Shown here one piece after another: positions 48,707 to 56,937 of a stretch of 64,000 nucleotides of DNA (within the stretch, counting starts at the first letter, position 1; each line of letters starts with the position of its first letter). Position numbers and translations under genes: made by a program. Location: contig PWFH01000148.1 in NCBI GenBank assembly GCA_003553795.1, positions 39,463 to 103,462 on the forward strand, written 5' to 3'. The DNA is from Egibacter sp. (GTDB lineage Bacteria; Actinomycetota; Nitriliruptoria; Euzebyales; Egibacteraceae). A model generated the notes under the pieces. The model was not told where the DNA came from and made no database searches. It saw only the letters and a list, made by a program, of their open reading frames with translations.

Positions 48707-49453
48707 GTGCCCGCTGATGGCTACACGATCGGTGAGGTCCTCAACCAGCTCAAGGAGGAGTTCGAGGACATCACGATCTCGAAGATCCGCTTCCTCGAGT
48801 CCGAGGGGCTGATCTACCCCGACCGCACCGAGTCGGGCTACCGCAAGTTCACCGACGACGACGTCGACCGGCTGCGCTTCGTCCTCACCGCCCAGCGCGA
48901 CCACTACCTGCCCCTCAAGGTCATCCGTGAGCAGCTCGAGCGGCTCGACGCGGGGGAGCTGCCGGATGCCGAGGCCGCCCCGTCCACGGCCGATCCCGCA
49001 TCGACCGGAGCGGGCGCCACCCCGCTGGCCGACCCCACCGCCGTCGCGCCGATCGAGGTGCCGAGCACCCCCTCCCATCTCGGGCTGCGCGAGCTGTGCG
49101 AGGCGACCGGCCTCGACGCCGCGCAGGTCCGCGCGCTGCGCGACTTCGGCATCCTCGGTGGTCACGAGGAGGAGGGCGCGCCCTTCGACGCCGACGACGT
49201 CGCCGCGGGACGCACGGCCAAGGAGCTGCTGCGCCTCGGCCTCGAGCCCCGCCACCTGCGGATGTACCGGCAGTTCGCCGAGCGCGAGGTCGCGCTCTTC
49301 GAGCAGCTCGTCATCCCCCTGCAGCGCCAGCGCAACCCCGAGGCCCGCCGGCAGGCGGCCCGCCAGCTCGAGACCCTCGCCGAGCTCACCACCCGCCTGC
49401 AGTCGGTGCTGCTCTCGCGCGAGCTGCGCGCCCACGTCCACCACAACCTGTGA
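48707..49453 (+). CDS. ftsR: MerR-family regulator FtsR (Rv1828 type)
   Basis: 248 residues: N-terminal MerR winged helix (TIGEVLNQLKEEFEDITISK, ESGYRKFTDDDVDRLRFVL), an Ala/Pro linker, and a second MerR-like domain (LGLRELCEATGLDAAQVRAL) with C-terminal helices. It corresponds to Rv1828 and to Corynebacterium FtsR, which activates ftsZ. A matching inverted repeat lies upstream of ftsZ at 10486-10502. The stop overlaps the next start (TGATG). Confidence 0.88.
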   Translation: MPADGYTIGEVLNQLKEEFEDITISKIRFLESEGLIYPDRTESGYRKFTDDDVDRLRFVLTAQRDHYLPLKVIREQLERLDAGELPDAEAAPSTADPASTGAGATPLADPTAVAPIEVPSTPSHLGLRELCEATGLDAAQVRALRDFGILGGHEEEGAPFDADDVAAGRTAKELLRLGLEPRHLRMYRQFAEREVALFEQLVIPLQRQRNPEARRQAARQLETLAELTTRLQSVLLSRELRAHVHHNL

Positions 49454-50646
49454 TGGCCGCCGCTCCCGCCGCCGCCACCCCGGTGCGTGGCCGCGGACCC
49501 GTGGCGGCGCGCGCCCTCGCCCTCGCCCTCGTCCTCGCGGTCCTCGCCGCGGCGCCGCCCGCGCGGGCCGAGCCGACGGTCACCGCGGAAGGCGCGGTCC
49601 TGTGGGAGCCGGCGAGCGCTGCGCGGATCGTCGACGTCGCCGCCGACGAGGCCCGGCCGATGGCCTCGACGACGAAGATCATGACCGCGTTGCTCGCCCT
49701 CGAGGAGGCCGGCCCCGACGAGGTGGTCACGGTCTCGGCCAACGCCGCGGAGGTCGGGCGGACCCCCGGCGGCGCGACGCTGCGCCTCGAGGAGGGGCAG
49801 GAGCTCGCGATGGAGCACCTCGTCGCCGGCATCCTCCTCGAGTCGGGCAACGACGGCGCGGTGGCCATCGCCGAGCACCTCGCCGGCAGCGAGGAGGCCT
49901 TCGCCGAGCGCATGAACGCCCGTGCGGCCGAGGCCGGGCTCGTCGACACGACCTTCCGCAACAGCTCGGGGCTGCCCGCCGACCCCGAGCACATCGCGAG
50001 CCCGGCCGACCTCGCCGAGCTCGGCGCGATCGCGATGGCCGACGCGACCTTCGCCGAGACCGTCGGGCAGAGCGCGCTCGAGGCCCCCGTCGTCGGCCGC
50101 CTCGACAACCGCAACGAGCTGCTCGACACCTACGAGGGCGCGACGGGGGTCAAGACGGGCTTCACGTCGCTGGCCGGACTCTGCCTCGTCGCGAGCGCCG
50201 AGCGCGACGGCCGCACCCTCTACGCCGTCGTGCTCGGCAGCGACGACAGCTTCGCCGACAGCGCCGCGCTGCTCGATCACGGCTTCGACACGACCCGGCT
50301 CGTGAGCGTGGACGACGACGAGCCGCTCCTGCGCTACCGCTGGGCCGACGCCGAGGCGCCCCTCGTGCTCGCCGACGGGCTGGCCGAGACCCTGCCGGCC
50401 GAGGCCGAGGTCACCGCCGAGGCGACGCTGGACGCGAGCCTCGGGCGCCCCGCACCGGCGGGGGCTGCGGCCGGTGAGCTCGTCGTCAGCGTCGACGGCG
50501 AGGCCGTGGCCACCCATGAGCTGCGCCTCGCCGCGCCCGTCGAGGCCGCGGCCGAGGCGAGCGGCGCGAGCGCCGTCGGCGCCGCGCTCGCCGACGGCCT
50601 GCGAGGGCTCGCCCGTCTCGCCCCCGCGGAGGTCGAGGTCGATTGA
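49453..50646 (+). CDS. D-alanyl-D-alanine carboxypeptidase (DacA/PBP5 type)
   Basis: Exported serine carboxypeptidase that trims peptidoglycan pentapeptides. 397 residues with a signal peptide (hydrophobic 20-36, cleavage after ARA). S11-family motifs: MASTTKIMT (SxxK), ESGNDGAV (SxN) and GVKTGFT (KTG). There is no clear C-terminal membrane helix. It is inserted between ftsR and the bifunctional nuclease gene, where mycobacteria have none. Its start overlaps the ftsR stop, so it should be co-translated with that division regulator. Confidence 0.92.
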   Translation: MAAAPAAATPVRGRGPVAARALALALVLAVLAAAPPARAEPTVTAEGAVLWEPASAARIVDVAADEARPMASTTKIMTALLALEEAGPDEVVTVSANAAEVGRTPGGATLRLEEGQELAMEHLVAGILLESGNDGAVAIAEHLAGSEEAFAERMNARAAEAGLVDTTFRNSSGLPADPEHIASPADLAELGAIAMADATFAETVGQSALEAPVVGRLDNRNELLDTYEGATGVKTGFTSLAGLCLVASAERDGRTLYAVVLGSDDSFADSAALLDHGFDTTRLVSVDDDEPLLRYRWADAEAPLVLADGLAETLPAEAEVTAEATLDASLGRPAPAGAAAGELVVSVDGEAVATHELRLAAPVEAAAEASGASAVGAALADGLRGLARLAPAEVEVD

Positions 50647-50672
50647 GGCCGGTGGGGGCAGGCCCGTAGACT
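50643..50672 (+). promoter_or_regulatory. promoter of the bifunctional nuclease gene
   Basis: TTGAGG at 50643-50648 and TAGACT at 50667-50672 are 18 bp apart; the -35 overlaps the previous stop codon. A GAGGAG then precedes the GTG start at 50701. Confidence 0.5.
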
Positions 50673-50700
50673 CGGGGCACGACGAGGCAGAGGAGCAGCG

Positions 50701-51174
50701 GTGATCGAGCTCGAGCTCGTGGGCGTGCGCGTGGAGCTGCCGCACAACCAGCCGATCGTCCTGCTCAAGGAGACGACCGGCACGCGCTTCCTGCCGATCT
50801 GGATCGGCCCGGTCGAGGCGACGTCGATCGCGTTCGCCCTCCAAGGGGTCGTGACCCAGCGGCCGATGACCCACGACCTCCTGCGCGACCTGCTCGAGGC
50901 CCTCGACATCGGGGTCGAGCGCATCGTCGTCACCGAGCTCCACGAGGGGACCTTCTACGCGGAGATCCACATGGCCTCCGCGGAGGAGCCCGTCGTCGTC
51001 TCCTCGCGTCCCTCCGACGCGATCGCCCTCGCCGTGCGCGCGAGCGTGCCGATCTACGCCCACGAGGGCGTGCTCGAGGAGGCCGGCATCGAGATCGAGG
51101 ACGACGAGGAGGAAGAGGTCGAGCGCTTCAAGGAGTTCCTCGACGAGGTCACGCCCGAGGACTTCGATCAGTAG
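50701..51174 (+). CDS. bifunctional nuclease family protein (DUF151)
   Basis: 157 residues, matches the Rv1829-type DUF151 family; plant homologues have DNase/RNase activity, bacterial function is unclear. Core segments ELVGVRVELPHNQPIVLLKE, LPIWIGPVEATSIAFALQG and SSRPSDAIALAVRASVPIYA. The acidic C-terminus ends EDFDQ. It lies in the conserved order between the two MerR-type genes. Confidence 0.88.
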   Translation: MIELELVGVRVELPHNQPIVLLKETTGTRFLPIWIGPVEATSIAFALQGVVTQRPMTHDLLRDLLEALDIGVERIVVTELHEGTFYAEIHMASAEEPVVVSSRPSDAIALAVRASVPIYAHEGVLEEAGIEIEDDEEEEVERFKEFLDEVTPEDFDQ

Positions 51175-51252
51175 CGCTTTCCGCAGCGGTTAGTACTCTC
51201 GGTAGTCTTTCGTGCGTGAAGCGCGCGTGATGCGCGAGCGACGTCCGGTACC

Positions 51253-51277
51253 CCACAACGTTGTCCCCAGGTTGTGG
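51253..51277. repeat. inverted repeat upstream of second merR gene
   Basis: CCACAAC and GTTGTGG are perfect 7-bp arms around an 11-nt centre, 40 bp before a good promoter. Could be an operator or the terminator of the preceding gene. Confidence 0.4.
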
Positions 51278-51316
51278 AGATCGCCCCGCCCGCGTGTGGA
51301 CGTCGGGCGGGGAGTG

Positions 51317-51345
51317 TTGACCCTCAGCGGGCAGCGCAGTAGCGT
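51317..51345 (+). promoter_or_regulatory. promoter of second merR gene
   Basis: TTGACC at 51317-51322 and TAGCGT at 51340-51345 with 17-bp spacing. The -35 runs into TGACCCTCA, containing the ACCCTC half-site found upstream of ftsZ, so FtsR control is conceivable. Confidence 0.5.
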
Positions 51346-51451
51346 GCAGCACCTCTGGAATCACGGCACTGGCATCCACCGTCGGCGCGGGCAGCGAGGT
51401 CGGCGGCTGCTCGATGCCGATGAGCGCCGGGACGATCCGAAGGGCAAGGGC

Positions 51452-51991
51452 ATGGGCGGAAGGTCATCGAACCGGTATCTCCGCGACATCCCGCTGCCCG
51501 GCATCGACGCCGGGCCACGTGGCTACCGGGGCCCGGCGGTGTGCAAGCTCGTCGGCATCACCTACCGCCAGCTCGACTACTGGACGACGACGGGCCTCGT
51601 CCGGGCCTCGGTGCGCAGCGCCACCGGCTCGGGCACCCAGCGCCTCTACGCCTTCGACGACATCGTCCAGCTCAAGGTCATCAAGCGGCTCCTCGATACC
51701 GGCATCGCCCTGCAGCGCATCCGCTCGGCTCTGGAGTTCGTGCGCGACCGTGGGCTCTCCCTCGCGTCGATCACGCTCATGAGCGACGGGGACACGGTCT
51801 ACGCGATGGACGACGAGCGTCAGATCATCGACCTGCTGCGCAAGGGGCAGGGGGTCTTCGCCATCGACGTCGAGCCGCTCGCTGCCGAGACCGAGGCCGA
51901 CATCACCGAGCTGCCCGGCGAGCCGGCCTATCCCGTCGGCGAGGAGGCTCCTGGCGTCGATGACGACGCCGGCGCCGGCACGGGGTCGTGA
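51452..51991 (+). CDS. MerR-family regulator, Rv1830 type
   Basis: 179-residue MerR-type protein. The winged helix reads CKLVGITYRQLDYWTTTGLV, then STGSGTQRLYAFDD-like wing (here SATGSGTQRLYAFDDIVQL) and dimer helix. It matches the Rv1830 gene that ends this conserved block; targets are unknown. ATG 51452 is preferred; the open frame further upstream covers the promoter. It directly precedes the eut operon, but being a core gene of the block it is not evidently a eut regulator. Confidence 0.83.
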   Translation: MGGRSSNRYLRDIPLPGIDAGPRGYRGPAVCKLVGITYRQLDYWTTTGLVRASVRSATGSGTQRLYAFDDIVQLKVIKRLLDTGIALQRIRSALEFVRDRGLSLASITLMSDGDTVYAMDDERQIIDLLRKGQGVFAIDVEPLAAETEADITELPGEPAYPVGEEAPGVDDDAGAGTGS

Positions 51992-51993
51992 GC

Positions 51994-52035
51994 GCGATCG
52001 TCCACGCCGCCGTTCGGGTGAATGCGAACGATCGC
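51994..52035. promoter_or_regulatory. overlapping hairpins upstream of the eut operon
   Basis: Two mutually exclusive inverted repeats. GCGATCGT (51994-52001) pairs with ACGATCGC (52028-52035), and CGTTCG (52011-52016) pairs with CGAACG (52025-52030). They share bases 52028-52030. This could be a terminator of the merR gene, an attenuator, or an operator for the eut genes. I found no match to the conserved boxes of a cobalamin riboswitch in the 159-bp gap. Confidence 0.4.
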
Positions 52036-52150
52036 CTATTGCCTTCACCGGACGGTCGTGGGATGTTCCCGGTTCACGGGCCGGAGGCCACGGCCGAGCG
52101 CGGCGAGGAGCGCATGTGGTGACGGGCACGCAAGGCGGGCAGGTGCCGCG

Positions 52151-52441
52151 ATGCTGATCGCGCGCGTCGAGGGCTCGGCGGTGTCGACGGTCAAGGACCC
52201 CGCCCTCACCGGCATCAAGCTCCTCGTCGTGCGTGAGGCGGGCCTCGACGGAGAGCCCACCGGCACGGCGTTCATCGCCGCCGACGCCGTCGGCGCCGGC
52301 GAGGGGGAGCTCGTCCTCGTCGCCCGGGGCAGCGCCGCGCGGCACACCCAGCTCACCCTCGAGCGGCCCGTCGACGCGGTGATCATGGGCATCCTCGACT
52401 CCCTCGAGGCCGACGGCGAGGTCACGTTCCGCAAGAGCTAG
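52151..52441 (+). CDS. eutN: EutN/CcmL-type microcompartment vertex protein
   Basis: 96-residue pentameric BMC-P shell protein that caps the vertices of microcompartments. Recognised by MLIARVEGSAVSTVKDPALT, GIKLLVVRE, FIAADAVGAGEGELVLVARGS and the C-terminal VDAVIMGILDSLE. ATG 52151 is chosen; a longer in-frame start at 52022 would begin in the leader. First gene of the eut operon, 18 bp before eutA. Confidence 0.92.
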   Translation: MLIARVEGSAVSTVKDPALTGIKLLVVREAGLDGEPTGTAFIAADAVGAGEGELVLVARGSAARHTQLTLERPVDAVIMGILDSLEADGEVTFRKS

Positions 52442-52459
52442 CGAGGAGGGTCGGCAGGC

Positions 52460-53908
52460 GTGCGCTCGTCGTCACGGGAGCTGCTCAGCGTCGGCATCGA
52501 CGTGGGCACGACGACGACGCAGGTCGTCTTCAGCCGGCTCCTCGTGCGCGACACCGCGCGCGGCGGGTCGGTCCCGCGGCTGGCGATCGACACCCGCACC
52601 GTGGTCTACGAGAGCCCGGTGCACCTCACCCCGCTCGCGAGCGCCGACGACGTCGACGCCGACCGCCTCGCGGCGATCGTGGCGGGGGAGTACGCCGCCG
52701 CCGGCGTCGAGCCCGAGGCCGTGGAGACCGGCGCGGTCGTCGTCACCGGCGAGATCGCCCGGACCCGCAACGCCGATGCGATCCTCGACGCGATCAGCGC
52801 CCTCGCCGGCGACTTCGTCGTCACCGTCGCCGGACCCAACCTCGAGGCGCAGATCGCCGCGCGCGGCTCCGGTGCCGCGGCCTACTCCACCGAGCACTAC
52901 AGCCAGGTCACGAACATCGACATCGGCGGCGGCACCGCCAACGCCGCGATCTTCCGCCTCGGCCGCCACCTCGACTCCTCCGCCGCCGCGGTCGGCGGAC
53001 GCCAGGTCGAGCTCTCGGCCACGAGCGGTGCGGTCGTCCACGTCGCCCCGCCGGGGCGCCGTCTCGCCGATCTGCTCGGCCTCGAGCTGCGGGAGGGCGC
53101 ACCGGCGCGCATGCCCGAGCTCGAGCGGCTCTGCGAAGCCATGGCCGAGGTCGTCGCCGACCTCGCCCTCGGTGAGGAGGGTGAGCTGACCCGCGCGGTA
53201 GCGCTCGGCTCGCCGATGCCCGCAGCGGCGCACTCGACCGCGGTGCTGCTCTCCGGCGGCGTGGGCTCGTGCTACTACCGCGAGGAGGACGCCACGACCC
53301 TCGACGCCGTCGCCGCCTACGGCGATGTCGGGCCGCTGCTCGGTCACGCCCTGCGCCTCGACCGCCGGCTGTCCGCGCTCGAGGTCGTCGAGCCCGACGA
53401 GACGGTGCGCGCGACGGTCCTCGGCGCGGCGAGCCAGACGGTCACGCTGTCGGGCTCGACGATCTGGGCCGAGCCCTCGCTGCTGCCGCTGCGCAACCTC
53501 CCCGTCGTGCGCCCCCACCTCAACGGCGCGCTCGCCCGCGGGGGAGCGGTGCTCGCCGGGGCGATCAGCGACGGTCTCGCGCGCTGGGACCGCGAGGGCG
53601 ACGGGCAGGTCGCCCTCGCCCTCGACCTGCCCGAGCGCCTCGACTACGACGCGCTCCACCGGCTGGCCAGCGGGGTCACCCAGTACGCCGAGGACGCGCT
53701 CGACGCCGACGAGCCCGTCGTCATCGTCACCGGCCGCGACTACGCCCAGGCGCTGGGGCAGACCGTCCAGGGGCTGACCCCGTCGCGGCCGCTCGTGGTC
53801 ATCGATCAAGTCGGACTCGACGAAGGGGACTTCATCGACATCGGCACGCCCATCCTCGACGGGCGCGCGGTGCCGTTGTCGGTCAAGACCCTCGTGTTCT
53901 ACCGCTGA
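52460..53908 (+). CDS. eutA: ethanolamine ammonia-lyase reactivase EutA
   Basis: Actin/Hsp70-fold ATPase that exchanges damaged cobalamin from ethanolamine ammonia-lyase. 482 residues. N-terminal nucleotide motif SVGIDVGTTTTQVVFSRL, second phosphate loop NIDIGGGTANAAIF near residue 154, and LSGGVGSCYYR. GTG 52460 has GAGGAGGG 9 bp upstream. It precedes its target enzyme genes by 11 bp. Confidence 0.94.
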   Translation: MRSSSRELLSVGIDVGTTTTQVVFSRLLVRDTARGGSVPRLAIDTRTVVYESPVHLTPLASADDVDADRLAAIVAGEYAAAGVEPEAVETGAVVVTGEIARTRNADAILDAISALAGDFVVTVAGPNLEAQIAARGSGAAAYSTEHYSQVTNIDIGGGTANAAIFRLGRHLDSSAAAVGGRQVELSATSGAVVHVAPPGRRLADLLGLELREGAPARMPELERLCEAMAEVVADLALGEEGELTRAVALGSPMPAAAHSTAVLLSGGVGSCYYREEDATTLDAVAAYGDVGPLLGHALRLDRRLSALEVVEPDETVRATVLGAASQTVTLSGSTIWAEPSLLPLRNLPVVRPHLNGALARGGAVLAGAISDGLARWDREGDGQVALALDLPERLDYDALHRLASGVTQYAEDALDADEPVVIVTGRDYAQALGQTVQGLTPSRPLVVIDQVGLDEGDFIDIGTPILDGRAVPLSVKTLVFYR

Positions 53909-53919
53909 GGGAGGGCGCC

Positions 53920-55287
53920 ATGCTGCTGAGGACCAAGCTCTACGGCACGACCTACGAGTTCGGGTCCATCAAGGAGCTCCTCGCGAAGGCCAACGAGGAG
54001 AAGTCCGGTGACCGTGGGGCGGGCATCGCCGCTGACAGCGTCGCCGAACGCGTCGCCGCGCGCGGCGTCCTCGCCGAGGTCACCCTCGGCACGCTGCGCG
54101 AGAACCCGGCGGTGCCCTACGAGGACGACGAGGTCACCCGGGTCATCGACGACGCCGTCAACGAGTGGATCTTCGCGGAGATCAAGGGCTGGAAGGTCGG
54201 CGACTTCCGCGAGTGGCTCCTCGCCGACACGACGACACCGGCGATGATCACACGGGTCTCGGGGGCCCTCACCGGCGAGATGGTCGCCGCGGTGACGAAG
54301 CTCATGAGCAACATGGACCTCATGCTCGCGGCGCGCAAGATCGAGGTCAGCGCCCACTGCAACAACACCATCGGCCTGCACGGCCGGCTCGCGAGCCGCA
54401 ACCAGCCCAACCACCCCACCGACTCGGTCGAGGGGATCCGGGCGGCGATCTACGAGGGCCTGTCCTACGGCTCGGGCGACAGCGTCATCGGCATCAACCC
54501 CTCCGACGACACCGTCGGCAGCGTCGCCCGGCTCCTCGAGATGACCTACGAGATCATCGAGCGCTGGGAGATCCCGACGCAGAACTGCCTGCTCGCCCAC
54601 GTCACCACGCAGATGGAGGCGATGCGCAAGGGCGCGCCGGTCGGGCTCGTCTTCCAGTCGATCGCCGGCAGCCAGAAGGCCAACGAGGCCTTCGGGGTCG
54701 ACGTCGCGATGCTCGACGAGGCCTACGACCTCGCGAAGCGCTACTGCTTCACCGCCGGGCCGAACTACATGTACTTCGAGACCGGCCAGGGCACGGCGCT
54801 GTCGGCCGACGCCCACCACGGCGCCGACCAGCTCGTCATGGAGGCCCGCAACTACGGCCTCGCGAAGCGCTACGACCCCTACCAGGTCAACACCGTCGTG
54901 GGCTTCATCGGCCCGGAGTACCTCTACGACGCGGTGCAGATCACCCGCGCCGGCCTCGAGGACCACTTCATGGGCAAGCTCACCGGCATCTCGATGGGCT
55001 GCGACGCCTGCTACACCAACCACGCGGTCGCGGCGCAGAACGACATCGAGAACCTCGCGGTGCTGCTGTCGGCGGCCGGCTGCAACTACTTCATGGGCGT
55101 GCCGATGGGCGACGACGCGATGCTGTCGTACCAGTGCACGAGCTACCACGACGCGCCGAGCCTGCGCCAGCTGCTCGGTCTGCGCCCGCTTCCGGAGTTC
55201 GAGGCGTGGATGGAGGGGCTCGGGCTCATGGCCGACGGCGTGCTCACCGAGCGCGCGGGCGACGCCTCCTTCTTCCTCCAGCGATAG
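53920..55287 (+). CDS. eutB: ethanolamine ammonia-lyase large subunit
   Basis: Catalytic TIM-barrel subunit of the adenosylcobalamin-dependent enzyme that turns ethanolamine into acetaldehyde and ammonia. 455 residues, normal length, closely following the E. coli type throughout: HCNNTIGLHGRLASRNQPNH, SYGSGDSVIGINPSDDT, MYFETGQGTALSADAHHGAD and GISMGCDACYTNHAVAAQND. ATG 53920 is the first codon of recognisable EutB sequence; the longer frame upstream is eutA out of frame. Confidence 0.97.
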   Translation: MLLRTKLYGTTYEFGSIKELLAKANEEKSGDRGAGIAADSVAERVAARGVLAEVTLGTLRENPAVPYEDDEVTRVIDDAVNEWIFAEIKGWKVGDFREWLLADTTTPAMITRVSGALTGEMVAAVTKLMSNMDLMLAARKIEVSAHCNNTIGLHGRLASRNQPNHPTDSVEGIRAAIYEGLSYGSGDSVIGINPSDDTVGSVARLLEMTYEIIERWEIPTQNCLLAHVTTQMEAMRKGAPVGLVFQSIAGSQKANEAFGVDVAMLDEAYDLAKRYCFTAGPNYMYFETGQGTALSADAHHGADQLVMEARNYGLAKRYDPYQVNTVVGFIGPEYLYDAVQITRAGLEDHFMGKLTGISMGCDACYTNHAVAAQNDIENLAVLLSAAGCNYFMGVPMGDDAMLSYQCTSYHDAPSLRQLLGLRPLPEFEAWMEGLGLMADGVLTERAGDASFFLQR

Positions 55288-55296
55288 GGGTCAGCG

Positions 55297-56199
55297 ATGA
55301 GCTCAGCCGACATCGACGCCATCGTCCAGGCGGTCCTCGCCGAGCTGCGCCGGGACGGGCGCCTGCCCTCCGACGGCGGTGGCAGTGCGTCCGCGCCAGC
55401 CCCGGCCGCCGAGGGTGAGGTCGTCATCGACCTGCCCGACCCGGCCGACGACGCGCTGCGGCGGCGCATCGGGGTGACCGACCCCGTCGACGCCGAGGGC
55501 CTGGCCAACCTCTGCTCGACGACGACCGCGCGGATCGGCGTGGGACGGGCGGGGCCGCGGCCGCGCACGAGCGCGCTGCTGCTCTTCCAGGGCGACCACG
55601 GTGTGGCCCAGGACGCGATCTACGGCACCGTCGACGAGGAGGTCAAGGCGCAGTTCGACCTCTTCACCGTCGAGACCCAGACCGCCGACCAGGACGAGTA
55701 CCTCCTGCGCCCCGACCTCGGCCGCCGCCTCACCGACGAGGCGAAGGCCACGATCGCCGAGCGCTGCAAGCCCAACCCGCAGGTCCAGATCGTCGTCGGC
55801 GCGGGGCTGTCGGCCGCCGCGGTCAACCACCAGCTGCCCGACATCCTGCCGGTCATCCAGCAGGGCCTGGCCACCGCCGGGGTCAGCGTCGGCACCCCCT
55901 TCTACATCGAGCGGGCGCGCGTGGGCGTGATGAACGACGTCGGCGAGGCCACCGGCGCCGAGACCGTCCTGCTGCTCATCGGCGAGCGCCCCGGCCTCGG
56001 GGTCGCCGACGCCCTCAGCGCCTACATGGGCTACCAGCCCCGGCCGGGCAAGACCGACGCCGACCGGGACCTCATCTGCATGATCACCTACGCCGGCGGG
56101 ACCAACCCCCTCGAAGCCGGCGCCTACGTCGTCGAGAAGCTCCAGGAGATGCTGCGCGAGAAGGCCAGCGGCGTCGCCCTGGGACGCGAGGACGGCTGA
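55297..56199 (+). CDS. eutC: ethanolamine ammonia-lyase small subunit
   Basis: Cobalamin-binding partner of EutB, 300 residues. The core carries VGRAGPRPRTSALLLFQGDH, QIVVGAGLSAAAVNHQL, LIGERPGLGVADALSAYMGY and ICMITYAGGTNPLEA. Residues 2-19 (SSADIDAIVQAVLAELRR) form an amphipathic helix followed by a Gly/Ala/Pro linker, the form of a microcompartment encapsulation peptide, as known for EutC of Salmonella. The same VLAEL pattern recurs at the C-terminus of the aldehyde dehydrogenase below. Confidence 0.96.
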   Translation: MSSADIDAIVQAVLAELRRDGRLPSDGGGSASAPAPAAEGEVVIDLPDPADDALRRRIGVTDPVDAEGLANLCSTTTARIGVGRAGPRPRTSALLLFQGDHGVAQDAIYGTVDEEVKAQFDLFTVETQTADQDEYLLRPDLGRRLTDEAKATIAERCKPNPQVQIVVGAGLSAAAVNHQLPDILPVIQQGLATAGVSVGTPFYIERARVGVMNDVGEATGAETVLLLIGERPGLGVADALSAYMGYQPRPGKTDADRDLICMITYAGGTNPLEAGAYVVEKLQEMLREKASGVALGREDG

Positions 56200-56240
56200 G
56201 CCACGAGGGGGCGAGGCACGAACGGAGAAGAGGAGCGACG

Positions 56241-56897
56241 ATGGCCGTCGGTGACCCCATCAAGCCGCAGATCCTGTCCGCGAGGCTCATCCCGAACGTC
56301 GAGCCGGAGTTCGCAGAGCGCCTGAAGCTGCGCCCCGACCAGCGCAGCCTCGGCCTCGTCACCTGCGACATCGACGACTCGCTGTACGTCGCCCTCGACG
56401 AGGCGACGAAGATGGCCGAGGTCGAGGTCGTCTACGCCCACAGCTTCTACGCCGGGGCCGACCACGCCTCCGGTCCGCTGTCGGGGGAGATCATCGGGAT
56501 CCTCGCCGGACCCGACCCCGCCGAGGCCCGTGCCGGCCTGGGCGCCTGCATCGCCTACGCCGAGCAGGAGGCCTGGTTCACCTCGGCCAACGACGAGGAC
56601 ACCCTCGCGTTCTTCGCCCACACCGTCTCGCGGACGGGCTCCTACCTCTCCGGGGAGGCCGGCATCGCCGAGGGCACGCCGCTGGCGTACCTCATCGCAC
56701 CCCCGATCGAGGCGACGTACGCGCTCGACGCCGCGCTCAAGGCCGCCGACGTCGAGATGCAGGTCTGGTTCGCCCCGCCGTCCGAGACGAACTTCTCGGG
56801 GGGACTGCTGTCGGGCTCGCAGAGCGCGTGCCGGGCGGCCTGCCAGGCCTTCGCCGACGCGGTCACCGACGTCGGCCGCTCCCCGGTGAAGTTCTGA
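56241..56897 (+). CDS. eutL: microcompartment shell protein EutL
   Basis: 218-residue trimeric tandem-BMC shell protein forming a large gated pore. EutL-type sequence throughout: ILSARLIPNVEPEFAERL, LGLVTCDIDDSLYVALDEAT, VVYAHSFYAGADHASGPLSG, PAEARAGLGACIAYAEQEAW and GGLLSGSQSACRAACQAF. GAGGAG lies upstream of ATG 56241. Gap of 41 bp from eutC. Confidence 0.95.
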   Translation: MAVGDPIKPQILSARLIPNVEPEFAERLKLRPDQRSLGLVTCDIDDSLYVALDEATKMAEVEVVYAHSFYAGADHASGPLSGEIIGILAGPDPAEARAGLGACIAYAEQEAWFTSANDEDTLAFFAHTVSRTGSYLSGEAGIAEGTPLAYLIAPPIEATYALDAALKAADVEMQVWFAPPSETNFSGGLLSGSQSACRAACQAFADAVTDVGRSPVKF

Positions 56898-56937
56898 GCC
56901 CGATGACGCGGTCGTGAGCGAGGCGAGGAGGCAGGTG

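Noticed and set aside
51253..51277. DnaA boxes or a replication origin
   Set aside because: TTGTCCCCA resembles a DnaA box (TTGTCCACA) but it is a single imperfect copy within an inverted repeat, with no dnaA/dnaN genes or AT-rich region.
51452..51991. Dedicated MerR regulator of the eut operon
   Set aside because: It is the conserved last gene of the garA/ftsR block in actinobacteria without eut genes, so its adjacency is likely coincidental.
51992..52150. Cobalamin riboswitch upstream of eutN
   Set aside because: A GCCACGG resembling the GCCACTG box was noticed, but the other conserved boxes and the expected stem order are not apparent. Only generic hairpins were kept.
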